From Archangiaceae bacterium (GTDB lineage: Bacteria > Myxococcota > Myxococcia > Myxococcales > Myxococcaceae): 8,652 bases of DNA. Position numbers and translations under genes: made by a program. Under the pieces are notes generated by a model, which saw only the letters and a program-made list of their open reading frames with translations, made no database searches and was not told the origin of the DNA. This document shows positions 1 through 7,387 of the stretch, one piece after another (position 1 is the stretch's first letter; every line of letters starts with the position of its first letter). The stretch covers positions 1 through 8,652 of the forward strand of contig JAHFDQ010000243.1 in NCBI GenBank assembly GCA_023248915.1, given 5' to 3'.

Positions 1-1442
<1,442 letters not shown>

Positions 1443-1443
1443 G

Positions 1444-1457
1444 GGTTCCTCCGAACC
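1444..1457 (-). promoter_or_regulatory. Hairpin enclosing the ribosome binding site of the collagen-like gene
   Basis: The transcript would read GGTTC-GGAG-GAACC directly before the ATG, a perfect 5-bp stem with a 4-base loop. The Shine-Dalgarno core GGAGGA occupies the loop and the start of the 3' arm, one base upstream of the start codon stem end. This could limit ribosome access. It is a short stem, so function is inference. Confidence 0.45.
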
Positions 1458-1479
1458 AGTTGGCGACGCGGACGGGCAC

Positions 1480-1504
1480 GCCGGCGAGCGGGTGTACCGC
1501 CGGC
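1480..1504 (-). promoter_or_regulatory. Leader hairpin of the collagen-like gene
   Basis: GCCGGCG and CGCCGGC form a perfect 7-bp stem around an 11-base loop. It would sit at the very 5' end of the transcript expected from the sigma-54 promoter at 1519-1534 (predicted start near 1507). It could stabilise the mRNA 5' end or act in regulation. No U-run follows, so it does not look like an intrinsic terminator. Confidence 0.35.
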
Positions 1505-1518
1505 TTCCGCCCTCGATG

Positions 1519-1534
1519 AGCAAGTCCCTCGCCA
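1519..1534 (-). promoter_or_regulatory. Sigma-54 (-24/-12) promoter for the collagen-like gene
   Basis: The minus strand reads TGGCGAGGGACTTGCT. Against the consensus TGGCACG-N4-TTGCW it keeps TGGC, the G at position 7, all of TTGC and the final W, with the obligatory GG-to-GC spacing. The only mismatches are the A and C after TGGC. Transcription would begin about 12 bases downstream, near 1507, giving a leader of about 65 bases. A sigma-54 activator gene is transcribed divergently from the same gap, which strongly supports the call. Confidence 0.75.
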
Positions 1535-1605
1535 GGCCCCAACCAGTAGATTCCACGAGGTTGGGAGCGAATCAGTCCAGTGACGATTTTCACACACCAG
1601 CTTAT

Positions 1606-1639
1606 CAATGTCGTAACAGTGCATGATTCATTGACATGG
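1606..1639. promoter_or_regulatory. Candidate activator binding site (upstream activating sequence)
   Basis: An imperfect inverted repeat, CAATGTC (1606-1612) and GACATGG (1633-1639), surrounds a near-palindrome TGTCGTAACA (1610-1619). It lies about 100-130 bases upstream of the predicted sigma-54 transcript start, the usual distance for enhancer sites of sigma-54 activators. It overlaps the activator's own likely promoter, so autoregulation is possible. The site is inferred from symmetry and position only. Confidence 0.3.
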
Positions 1640-1657
1640 TTTGAGTGGCCCTATTTT
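1631..1657 (+). promoter_or_regulatory. Sigma-70-like promoter for the activator gene
   Basis: A perfect TTGACA -35 box (1631-1636) is followed after 15 bases by TATTTT (1652-1657), a 4/6 match to TATAAT. The spacer is short. The region is unusually AT-rich for this window. Transcription would start near 1664, downstream of the GTG at 1645 and upstream of the ATG at 1699, which favours the ATG as the real start of the activator. Confidence 0.45.
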
Positions 1658-1698
1658 CACGACGTGACAGTTTTCCCGTCCGCCGCCATGCTGTAGGC

Positions 1699-3501
1699 AT
1701 GGCCAGCCCCTCCCACTCCCGGGCGCCGCGTCGAGGCGTGCGGCTCCCTTGCTGGCTTCGATTCGGTTCGCACGAAGTCCTGACCTCGACCGCGAACGTC
1801 AGCGTGAACGGGCTGTACCTGCGGCTGTCCGCGCAAGCGCCGGGGGTCACCGTGCCCGAGGTAGGCGCGCGCGTGGAAGTGAAGCTCACCCTTCCCAACA
1901 CGCCGCTGCCGTTCGACTCGCGCGCGGACGTGGCGTGGGTCAATCACAACGACCGCGACACCGGTGGCCAGCCGAAGATTGGCATCGGGTTGAGCCTGGT
2001 CGACCCCTCTCCGGAGGGCCTCGACCAGTTGGAACACTTCGTGCGGACGTTTCGGCACCACCTCCTCGTGGTAGACGACGACCGCTCGCTCGCCGAAACC
2101 TACAAAGGCCTCAGCCTCGACTACCAACTGCACACCTCTGCCAGCGCGGAAGAGGCCTACCGGCTCCTCGCGGCGCACGAGGTGAGCGTGTTGATTACCG
2201 CCGAGCGGGTGTCCGGAGCGAGCTGTGTGGAATTCCTCGGCCAGGTCGCCGAGCGTTTCCCGTTCGCGAGGCTCTTGAGAATCCTGACCTGTCACCCGGC
2301 GCCGGCGGAAGACGTCCAGGAACTGATCCGCGAGGCGAAGCTCTTCGCCGTCCTCGACAAGCCCTTCACGTCCGCCCAACTCGAGTCCCTGGTCTACCGC
2401 GCGGTGGACTCCTACGCCCTCGCGCTCGAGAACGAGCGGCTCTCGGCCGAGCTCGAACGCGCCAACCAGCGACTGGTGCGCGAGAACGCCTACCTGCGCA
2501 AGCGGGTGATTGGGCAAGAAGGCTTCGAGAACATGATTGGCCAGAGCCCGGCCCTGAGGGCGCTCTTGTCGGAGGTCCAGCGCCTGCGCCGCACCGACGT
2601 CACCGTCCACATTCAGGGAGAGACGGGCACCGGGAAGGAACTGATTGCGCGCGCGCTCCATCACGAGGGACCGCGAGCCCAGGGCCCGCTCATCTCGCAG
2701 AACTGCGCCGGGCTGACCGAGAGCCTGCTGCAGTCGACCCTGTTCGGCCACAAGCGCGGCGCGTTCACCGGCGCCGACCGCGACCACCTCGGAGTCTTCC
2801 AACAGGCCAACGCCGGCACGCTCTTCCTCGACGAGGTCGCCGAGCTTCCGCTGAGCATCCAGGCGGCCCTGCTGCGCGCGCTGGAAGAGGGCGAAGTCGT
2901 GCCGCTCGGAGGCAGCGCGCCGGTGAAGGTGAGCCTGCGCATCATCTCGGCCACCCACAAGGACCTGCGCGAGGAAGTGAAGGCGGGGCGCTTCCGGGAA
3001 GACCTCTACTTCCGGCTCGTGGTCGTCTCGCTCAGGCTGCCGCCGCTTCGAGAACGAAAGGGCGACGTCGCGTTGCTCGCCTGCCACTTCCTCCAATTGC
3101 AGTGCGAGCGCTTCGGGAAGAACATCCCCGGCTTCGCGCCCGAGACGATGAGGGCGCTCGAGGCCTACCCGTGGCCGGGCAACATCCGCCAACTGGAGAA
3201 CGAGATTGCGCGAGCGGTCGTCCTCGCCGACGAGAAAGAGAAGATTCCCCTCGACCAACTGTCCGAGGACTTGCGCACCGCGCGCACCTCGGGGTCGCCG
3301 ACCCGGGAGGACTGGGGCGCTGGCAAGGCGGTCCTGACCGAAGGCCTCACCTACGACGAGGCGGTGGTTCGACTCGAGAAGGCCCTCATCGCGAGCGCCC
3401 TTCAGAAGTCCGGCGGCGTCATCAGCCGCGCCGCGGCGCTCCTCGGCATCGAGCGGACCCGCTTGACCAAGCTGAAGAAGCGACTGGAAGTCGGTTCGTA
3501 G
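1699..3501 (+). CDS. Sigma-54-dependent transcriptional activator: PilZ, degenerate receiver, AAA+, Fis-type HTH
   Basis: From ATG 1699 this is a 600-residue protein. The frame extends up to GTG 1645, but that codon lies between the predicted -35 and -10 boxes. Residues about 8-105 are a PilZ domain with the c-di-GMP signature intact: R11xxxR15 and N33xS35xxG38. Residues about 120-230 are a receiver domain that keeps the acidic DD (126-127), Thr197 and Lys221, but has Ala168 where the phosphorylated Asp should be. A coiled-coil linker follows. The AAA+ domain has Walker A GETGTGKE (307-314), the sigma-54 contact loop GAFTGA (354-359) and Walker B GTLFLDE (373-379). The last 35 or so residues are a Fis-type helix-turn-helix. 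Activators of this family remodel closed sigma-54 polymerase complexes using ATP. The likely target is the divergent collagen-like gene, and c-di-GMP rather than phosphorylation is the probable signal (inference). Confidence 0.93.
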   Translation: MASPSHSRAPRRGVRLPCWLRFGSHEVLTSTANVSVNGLYLRLSAQAPGVTVPEVGARVEVKLTLPNTPLPFDSRADVAWVNHNDRDTGGQPKIGIGLSLVDPSPEGLDQLEHFVRTFRHHLLVVDDDRSLAETYKGLSLDYQLHTSASAEEAYRLLAAHEVSVLITAERVSGASCVEFLGQVAERFPFARLLRILTCHPAPAEDVQELIREAKLFAVLDKPFTSAQLESLVYRAVDSYALALENERLSAELERANQRLVRENAYLRKRVIGQEGFENMIGQSPALRALLSEVQRLRRTDVTVHIQGETGTGKELIARALHHEGPRAQGPLISQNCAGLTESLLQSTLFGHKRGAFTGADRDHLGVFQQANAGTLFLDEVAELPLSIQAALLRALEEGEVVPLGGSAPVKVSLRIISATHKDLREEVKAGRFREDLYFRLVVVSLRLPPLRERKGDVALLACHFLQLQCERFGKNIPGFAPETMRALEAYPWPGNIRQLENEIARAVVLADEKEKIPLDQLSEDLRTARTSGSPTREDWGAGKAVLTEGLTYDEAVVRLEKALIASALQKSGGVISRAAALLGIERTRLTKLKKRLEVGS

Positions 3502-3502
3502 A

Positions 3503-4609
3503 TTGCGCGCGCTCGCGGCTCTCTTCGTCCTCGCGGTTCCGGTCTGCGCGTTCCCCGCGGGCGTCTATCTCTGGGCGAACGGCGCGACTCTCGCGGGGAC
3601 GGCCCTGGCCTCGGTCACCGCCCTCGCGGTGCTGGCGGCGGTCGGGGCGGCCGTGCCGAGGGCGCGACGAGGCGTCGCCTGGTCGCTGGCGCTCGTGGTC
3701 GCGGCCGACGGCGCCTGGGTGGTCGCCCGCCTGGCCGGGCGCAGCGCACCGCCGCCCGGCATGCAGGTCTGCGTGAACTCGGACTGCGGCCCGCGCGGCT
3801 CCTTCTGGCAGCTCGTTCCCCCCGAGCACGAGGCGGCGCGCGCCGGGCTGTATCTGGCGAAGCTGGTGGGTGCGATGCGCGGCGCCGAATTCGACCACTT
3901 CGACCGGCTGCTCGACACCGAGTACGGGCGCCTCACTCCCGCGTGGCGAAGCCTGCCGAACTCCCTGCTCATGTTCTCGTCCCCCTCGCGGGTCGAGTAC
4001 CTGCGCTGGGTGCCGCCGGGGCGTGAGCACCTCCGCTGCCTCGTCTTCCTTCACGGCTTCGGCGGCGAGCTGACGCCGTACCTCCGGGCGATGGTGGAAT
4101 CGCCCCTCGGCGAGACGTCGGCGGCGCTGGCTCCGGCGCTGGACAGCGTCGGCTGGTGGCCGTCCGAGCGCGGCCTCGGGGTAGTGCGCGCCCTCACCGA
4201 CCGCTACCTGCCGCCCCAGTGCGACCGCGACCGGGTGTACCTGGTCGGACTGTCGAATGGTTCCATCGGGGCCGCGCGCATCTTCAGCGAGCGTGCACCG
4301 CGTTCGGCGTTCCGCGGCGCCATCCTGGTCTCGGGGGGCGGAGACTTCGAGACCGAGGCGCCCAGCGAAACCCGCTGGCTCTTCCTGACCGGGGCGAAAG
4401 ACCCGCGCTTCGGCGCGGAAGAACTGAGGCGCATCGCCGACGGGCTCGCCCGGGACGGGGCCGCGGTGATGTTCCAGTCCATCGCCGGGGCCGACCATTT
4501 TCTGCTGCTCACTCACCAGGCCGAGTGGACGCGGGCGGCGCGAGACTGGCTGGACGCCAACGAGCCGCCCGGGCGTGGCGCGCGGGGCTCAGAAGCCGAC
4601 GCGCCCTGA
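3503..4609 (+). CDS. Membrane-anchored alpha/beta hydrolase
   Basis: 368 residues from TTG 3503, which lies 1 base after the activator stop; GGAAG about 12 bases upstream is a weak ribosome site, so translation is probably coupled. Three hydrophobic segments (about 3-22, 28-51, 57-78) would put the catalytic domain outside the cytoplasm if the N-terminus is inside. The remainder fits the alpha/beta hydrolase fold: HGFGG (184-188) as the oxyanion loop, GLSNGS with nucleophile Ser251, TGAKD with candidate Asp300, and GADHF with His332. Several Cys (in VCVNSDCG, LRCL, PPQCD) suit an oxidising compartment. The substrate cannot be told; esterase or peptidase activity are both possible. Cotranscription with the activator suggests the hydrolase belongs to the same cell-surface programme, but this is inference. 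Confidence 0.8.
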   Translation: MRALAALFVLAVPVCAFPAGVYLWANGATLAGTALASVTALAVLAAVGAAVPRARRGVAWSLALVVAADGAWVVARLAGRSAPPPGMQVCVNSDCGPRGSFWQLVPPEHEAARAGLYLAKLVGAMRGAEFDHFDRLLDTEYGRLTPAWRSLPNSLLMFSSPSRVEYLRWVPPGREHLRCLVFLHGFGGELTPYLRAMVESPLGETSAALAPALDSVGWWPSERGLGVVRALTDRYLPPQCDRDRVYLVGLSNGSIGAARIFSERAPRSAFRGAILVSGGGDFETEAPSETRWLFLTGAKDPRFGAEELRRIADGLARDGAAVMFQSIAGADHFLLLTHQAEWTRAARDWLDANEPPGRGARGSEADAP

Positions 4610-4613
4610 GCCT
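4585..4613. terminator. Hairpin between convergent genes
   Basis: GGCTCAG (4586-4592) and CTGAGCC (4606-4612) form a perfect 7-bp stem with a 13-base loop, extendable by a G-U pair. It overlaps the stop codon of the hydrolase gene and lies 20 bases from the stop of the convergent discoidin-like gene. There is no T-run on either side, so it is only a possible bidirectional transcript end. Confidence 0.3.
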
Positions 4614-4631
4614 GCCGAGTGAGCCGAGCCG

Positions 4632-5537
4632 CTACTCGTAGAGCTCGATCTCCTTTACCTGCGGCGAGTTCCCGTCGGACTCGGCCCAGACGCGGACTTT
4701 CTGCGCCGTCACCGAGACCGCGGTCTCGTACCACGTCTCCTGGGGCGTCGCGACGAGCGCGGAGACGGGCGTCCACTTGCCACCGTTGAAGGCCTCGACG
4801 CGAAAGCGGTCGAGGAACGAGTCGCCGGGGTTGTTCTTGGCGTCGAAGCGGTCGGGAAACACGCGCACCCGCTTCAACGAGACCTCGCGGCCGAAGTCGA
4901 TGGCCAGCCAGGCGCGCTTGTCTCCGCCGGCCGCGCACCAGCCGCTGTTCTGGGACATGTTGCCGTCGAAGGCGGTGGCGGGCGTGAAGCCGTTGTACGT
5001 GCTCGATGCGCTCAGCATGCTCTCGCGCACCTGCACCTTCCCCGGCGGCGACCGCGGCGCCTCGAAGAGCTCAATCTCCTTTATCTGGGGCGAATTGCCC
5101 TCGGACTCGGCCCACACCCGCAGCTTCTGGGTGGTGACGTCGACCGCGACCTCGTACCAGGTCTCGGCGGGCGTCTCGACGAGCCCGGACGCCGGCTTCC
5201 ACGCGCCATCGGCGAAGACCTCGACGCGAAACCGCGACAGGAAAGAGTCACCCGGGCTGTTCGCGGCGTCGTACCGGTCTGGGAAGACGCGAACGCGGCT
5301 GAGCCGGTGCGCGCCCCCCAGGTCGATGGCGAGCCAGCTGCGCTTCTCGCCCCCCGCGGCGCACCACCCGGTGTTCTGCCCGAGGTCGCCGTCGAATGCC
5401 CGAGCAGGGGTGTACGAGGCGTAGGTGCTCGACGCGCTCAGCATGCGCTCGTTGACGGCGAGCTTGGCGTCGGCCGCGAAGGCGGGGCGAACGGCGCAGA
5501 ACGAAAGCACTAGCCCTGCGAGAGCGAGACGGGTCAT
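4632..5537 (-). CDS. Exported protein with two discoidin-like (F5/8 type C) domains
   Basis: 301 residues from ATG 5537. AAGGAA sits 6 bases upstream, and the signal peptide begins at this Met (residues 1-21, ending Ala-Phe-Ala), so I reject a start 19 codons further upstream. Two consecutive, highly similar domains follow, residues about 24-159 and 167-301. Each has MLSASSTY, the FDG turn, GWCAAGG, WLAID, a VRVFPDR strand, PGDSFL, a WYE segment and RVWAES-GNSPQ-KEIEL. This pattern matches galactose-binding-like F5/8 C domains, which bind glycans or lipids in exported proteins. No catalytic domain is attached, so it may act as a surface adhesin or carbohydrate binder (inference). One Cys per domain is conserved between copies. 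It is the last gene of a likely minus-strand operon. Confidence 0.85.
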   Translation of the reverse strand: MTRLALAGLVLSFCAVRPAFAADAKLAVNERMLSASSTYASYTPARAFDGDLGQNTGWCAAGGEKRSWLAIDLGGAHRLSRVRVFPDRYDAANSPGDSFLSRFRVEVFADGAWKPASGLVETPAETWYEVAVDVTTQKLRVWAESEGNSPQIKEIELFEAPRSPPGKVQVRESMLSASSTYNGFTPATAFDGNMSQNSGWCAAGGDKRAWLAIDFGREVSLKRVRVFPDRFDAKNNPGDSFLDRFRVEAFNGGKWTPVSALVATPQETWYETAVSVTAQKVRVWAESDGNSPQVKEIELYE

Positions 5538-5553
5538 TGGAGGTTCCTTCCGC

Positions 5554-5572
5554 GCCCGCGAAGCCCGCGGGC
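5554..5572 (-). promoter_or_regulatory. Hairpin upstream of the discoidin-like gene
   Basis: GCCCGCG (5554-5560) and CGCGGGC (5566-5572) make a perfect 7-bp stem with a 5-base loop, 4 bases upstream of the AAGGAA ribosome site. The 122-base gap between the methyltransferase stop and this gene otherwise shows nothing clear. It may be a processing or attenuation element, or chance in GC-rich DNA. Confidence 0.25.
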
Positions 5573-5659
5573 ATCGATGTGAGGCGCGCAGCATACTTCC
5601 GACTCAACTCTTCGAGCAGTTCAAGAGCCAGAGGGCGCCCGGGAAGCCGGGGCGAACGG

Positions 5660-6256
5660 TTAGGCGCCGCACTTCCGGCAGACCAGTTCTCCCTTGCCGA
5701 GGGGCACCACCAGCGCGTCGACCCGGGCGTCGGCGAGCGCCCGGTCTCGGAACGGCGCCAGCGCCGCGGCGTGGCTCAGCAGGTTGTCCGCGACGAGCAG
5801 CCCGCCCGGGACCAGTCGGGGCACGGCGAGCTCGTAGAGGTCGCCGTAGGCGTCCTTCTCAGCGTCGAGGAAGCAGAACGCGATGTCTGACAGGTCGGCG
5901 AGCTCGGCCCGGGCGTCGGCCCCGCGAAGCTCGACCCACTCGTCGACTCCGGCGAGCCGGAACGTCTCGCGGGCGAGGTCCAACTTTTCCGGAAGCACCT
6001 CGAAGGTCCGCACCCTGTCCCCGCGCGCGCGGCAGGCGAGCGCCAGCCACAGGGTGGAGTAGCCGGCGCTGGTTCCCACCTCGACCACCCGCCCGCGCGG
6101 CGCCGACGCCGCCAGCAGCGCGAGAAACTGCCCCGTTTCGGGGGGAATCTGTCGAAGTCGTTCGAGGTGGGGCGTCCCGTCGGCGCGGTCGCGCCGGTCC
6201 CGCTCTCCGAGCCAGCGCATCCGTTGTTCCACCGCCGCGGGAATGTCGTGGAACAT
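5660..6256 (-). CDS. SAM-dependent O-methyltransferase (class I, CCoAOMT-like)
   Basis: 198 residues from ATG 6256; a GTG two codons upstream is an alternative and neither has a clear ribosome site. The Rossmann SAM-binding motif I is VVEVGTSAGYS (about residues 57-67), followed by acidic Glu86 at the end of strand beta-2 (TFEVLPEK). The segment FLDAEKDAYGDLYE (Asp131, Lys134, Tyr137) and VADN (Asp157, Asn158) match the metal-binding and catalytic positions of cation-dependent catechol or caffeoyl-CoA type O-methyltransferases. Length is slightly short but typical of bacterial members. The C-terminus carries CxxC (193-196), which I cannot explain. It is preceded by the frameshifted exported gene 29 bases upstream and followed by the discoidin-like gene, suggesting one transcript. 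The substrate is unknown; small phenolics are the family norm. Confidence 0.88.
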   Translation of the reverse strand: MFHDIPAAVEQRMRWLGERDRRDRADGTPHLERLRQIPPETGQFLALLAASAPRGRVVEVGTSAGYSTLWLALACRARGDRVRTFEVLPEKLDLARETFRLAGVDEWVELRGADARAELADLSDIAFCFLDAEKDAYGDLYELAVPRLVPGGLLVADNLLSHAAALAPFRDRALADARVDALVVPLGKGELVCRKCGA

Positions 6257-6285
6257 GGACACCGAATATCAGCCTTGCCCTGGTT

Positions 6286-6677
6286 TCAGGGCCGGGCGGA
6301 AGGCCGGGTCAGCCTCACCAGCCACATCGGCGGCCCGTTGCCCTCGTAGACGAGGAAGAAGGTGCCCGGGCCACCGCTGGCCGCGGCGCGGCGTAAGCGA
6401 GGTTGAGCCCGAAGTCGCCGCCCGGTCCCAGGGTGATGGCCACCCGGCGGGGAGGGGCGCGGGGCGCGAGGGTGCGGGCGTCGAGGAGGTTCGCGTGAAG
6501 CTCGAGCTCGTCGAGTCCCACCGCGAACAGCGTGTCGCCCGCGACCGCGAGCGCGGCGTACTGGGTGTTGACCGCCGCCCGGTCGGGGTGGAAGACGGCC
6601 ACCGGCTTGGACACCTCGACGTCGGCGGCCGGCGCAGGGGCCGCCGACAGCAACAGCAGTAGAGCGAGGCGTCGCAT
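6286..6677 (-). pseudogene. Exported beta-rich protein of unknown function, apparently frameshifted
   Basis: From ATG 6677 the product has a clear signal peptide (residues 1-17, poly-Leu core, Ala-Pro-Ala end). About 78 residues of beta-strand-like sequence follow (QYAALAVAGDTLFAVG, VAITLGPGGDFGLNLAYA). Beyond about 6393 this frame turns Arg/Ser-rich and stops at 6315. The -1 frame over the same DNA instead gives protein-like sequence (GTFFLVYEGNGPPMWLVRL) to a TGA at 6286-6288, only 29 bases before the methyltransferase start. So a single-base deletion in the CG-rich run 6381-6393, or a sequencing error there, probably split a gene of about 130 codons. No slippery heptamer is visible, so programmed frameshifting is unlikely. 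Function unknown; the strands could be part of a propeller-like fold. It starts 31 bases from a divergent gene. Confidence 0.65.
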
Positions 6678-6708
6678 TTCAGTAAGGCTAGCGCCGGGAG
6701 GGTTTCCG

Positions 6709-7038
6709 GTGCGCCTGATTCTATTCATCATCATCCGCTTCGTCCGTGCGCTGCGCGAACACCGCTGGTTCCGAATCGCGGTGGGCGTGGCGGTGGTGGC
6801 GGCCGCGGCCCGCTGCCGGGAAGTGGTGGGCGAAGAGGCCCGATTCGACCTCGAGGTCAGAGTGCAGCTCGACGAGGGGCAGACCGCCGACCTACGAGGA
6901 GAGCTGGCCATGTCGATGAAGACCGGAGAGCCGGCGCGGATTGCCCTGAAGGGGGCCCTGCTGCCGTCGAAGGCCCAGGCGACGGCCGGGCAAGTCTCGG
7001 GCGAGCTCGCGGTCGAAGAGACGGTGCGCCGATTGTAG
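6709..7038 (+). CDS. Small membrane-anchored protein of unknown function
   Basis: 109 residues from GTG 6709, chosen because GGGAGGG (6696-6702) lies 6 bases upstream and no better start exists. Codon use is like that of its neighbours. The N-terminus is basic and hydrophobic (LILFIIIRF), followed by a transmembrane helix at about residues 22-34 and then Cys36. An Arg before this Cys makes a lipoprotein cleavage site unlikely. The remainder (about 40-109) looks like a small soluble domain with alternating strands (FDLEVRVQLDEGQ, ARIALKGALL) and no motif that I recognise. With a basic N-terminus inside, the domain would face the periplasm. It is divergent from the exported gene at 6677. Confidence 0.65.
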   Translation: MRLILFIIIRFVRALREHRWFRIAVGVAVVAAAARCREVVGEEARFDLEVRVQLDEGQTADLRGELAMSMKTGEPARIALKGALLPSKAQATAGQVSGELAVEETVRRL

Positions 7039-7152
7039 CTCGTTCTGGCCGATTGACGAGGCGCTGAGTCGCACCCTGCCGCGGCAGTTCTCATTACAGC
7101 CTGTCAGGAGTCACCCGGCGCGCGCGTCGTTGCTACGGCTTGCCATCGCTCC
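7039..7152. other. Intergenic leader of the tRNA-like cluster
   Basis: No gene is visible. Directly after the stop codon, CTCGT (7039-7043) and ACGAG (7056-7060) could form a weak hairpin. A 12-base perfect palindrome, CTGCCGCGGCAG, lies at 7076-7087. No convincing promoter boxes stand out. Confidence 0.4.
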
Positions 7153-7251
7153 GGGAACTCAACGGCAGAGCGCTCTTTGACATCGCGAATAGCAGTGACA
7201 GGCGCGGGGTTCCGACGAGGGGCTCCGTGGGTTCGATTCCCAGCGGTCCCA
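7153..7251 (+). pseudogene. Degenerate tRNA-like remnant(s), Val-like 5' part and Arg(CCG)-like 3' part
   Basis: A D-arm-like stretch (CTC-AACGGCA-GAG, 7158-7170) is followed by a TTGACAT stretch (7177-7183), which resembles a Val(GAC) anticodon loop but lacks a paired stem. Then comes TTCCGAC (7210-7216), the usual loop of tRNA-Arg(CCG). The spacing after it is canonical: 5 bases, a 5-base variable loop, and a T-arm GTGGG-TTCGATT-CCCAG (7227-7243) with 4 of 5 pairs. An acceptor-like CGGTCCC and A follow. The anticodon stem does not pair. I read this as one or two eroded or fused tRNA genes. Confidence 0.4.
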
Positions 7252-7314
7252 CTTCGCCCCGTAGTCGGCCTCCGCCCGGTGAAACCCCGTGCTCGCCGGC
7301 GAAGGGCGATTCAT

Positions 7315-7382
7315 TGCGGTGCCTTCGGCAAGGACAGCCGGCTCTGAACCGGCACAAGAGAGCTCGACACTCTCCACCGCTG
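7315..7382 (+). tRNA. tRNA-Gln(CUG)-like, shortened D-arm
   Basis: 68 bases fold as a compact cloverleaf. The acceptor TGCGGTG (7315-7321) pairs with CACCGCT (7375-7381) at 6 of 7 positions, with the 1-72 pair open. The D-arm is small (CCTT-CGGC-AAGG). The anticodon arm GCCGG-CTCTGAA-CCGGC (7337-7353) is perfect, with U33 and anticodon CTG. The T-arm GAGAG-CTCGACA-CTCTC (7358-7374) is a perfect 5-bp stem, with C in place of T54. The discriminator is G, and G73 plus a weak first pair are known Gln identity features. No CCA is encoded. The short D region (15 rather than about 18 bases) and the altered T-loop make normal function uncertain. Confidence 0.6.
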
Positions 7383-7387
7383 CTGCT

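Noticed and set aside
1646..1660. Possible plus-strand sigma-54 promoter starting TGGC at 1646
   Set aside because: The -12 position reads AC rather than the obligatory GC, and TTGC is not present. The sigma-70-like boxes at 1631-1657 fit better.
1657..3776. 533-codon minus-strand and 675-codon plus-strand open frames overlapping the activator
   Set aside because: The true frame contains every motif of a sigma-54 activator in order. The others are Arg/Ala/Gly-rich shadows created by high GC.
4777..6396. Plus-strand open frames opposite the discoidin-like and methyltransferase genes
   Set aside because: They are antisense to genes with clear families, ribosome sites and signal peptides.
7076..7087. 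Palindrome CTGCCGCGGCAG as an operator or terminator
   Set aside because: It has no loop and no T-run, and palindromes of this size are common in DNA of this composition.
7254..7309. Another tRNA-like element between the Arg-like and Gln-like ones (TCGCCC pairing with GGGCGA)
   Set aside because: The possible acceptor pairs over 6 bases, but there is no acceptable T-loop, D-arm or anticodon arm, and the spacing is too short.
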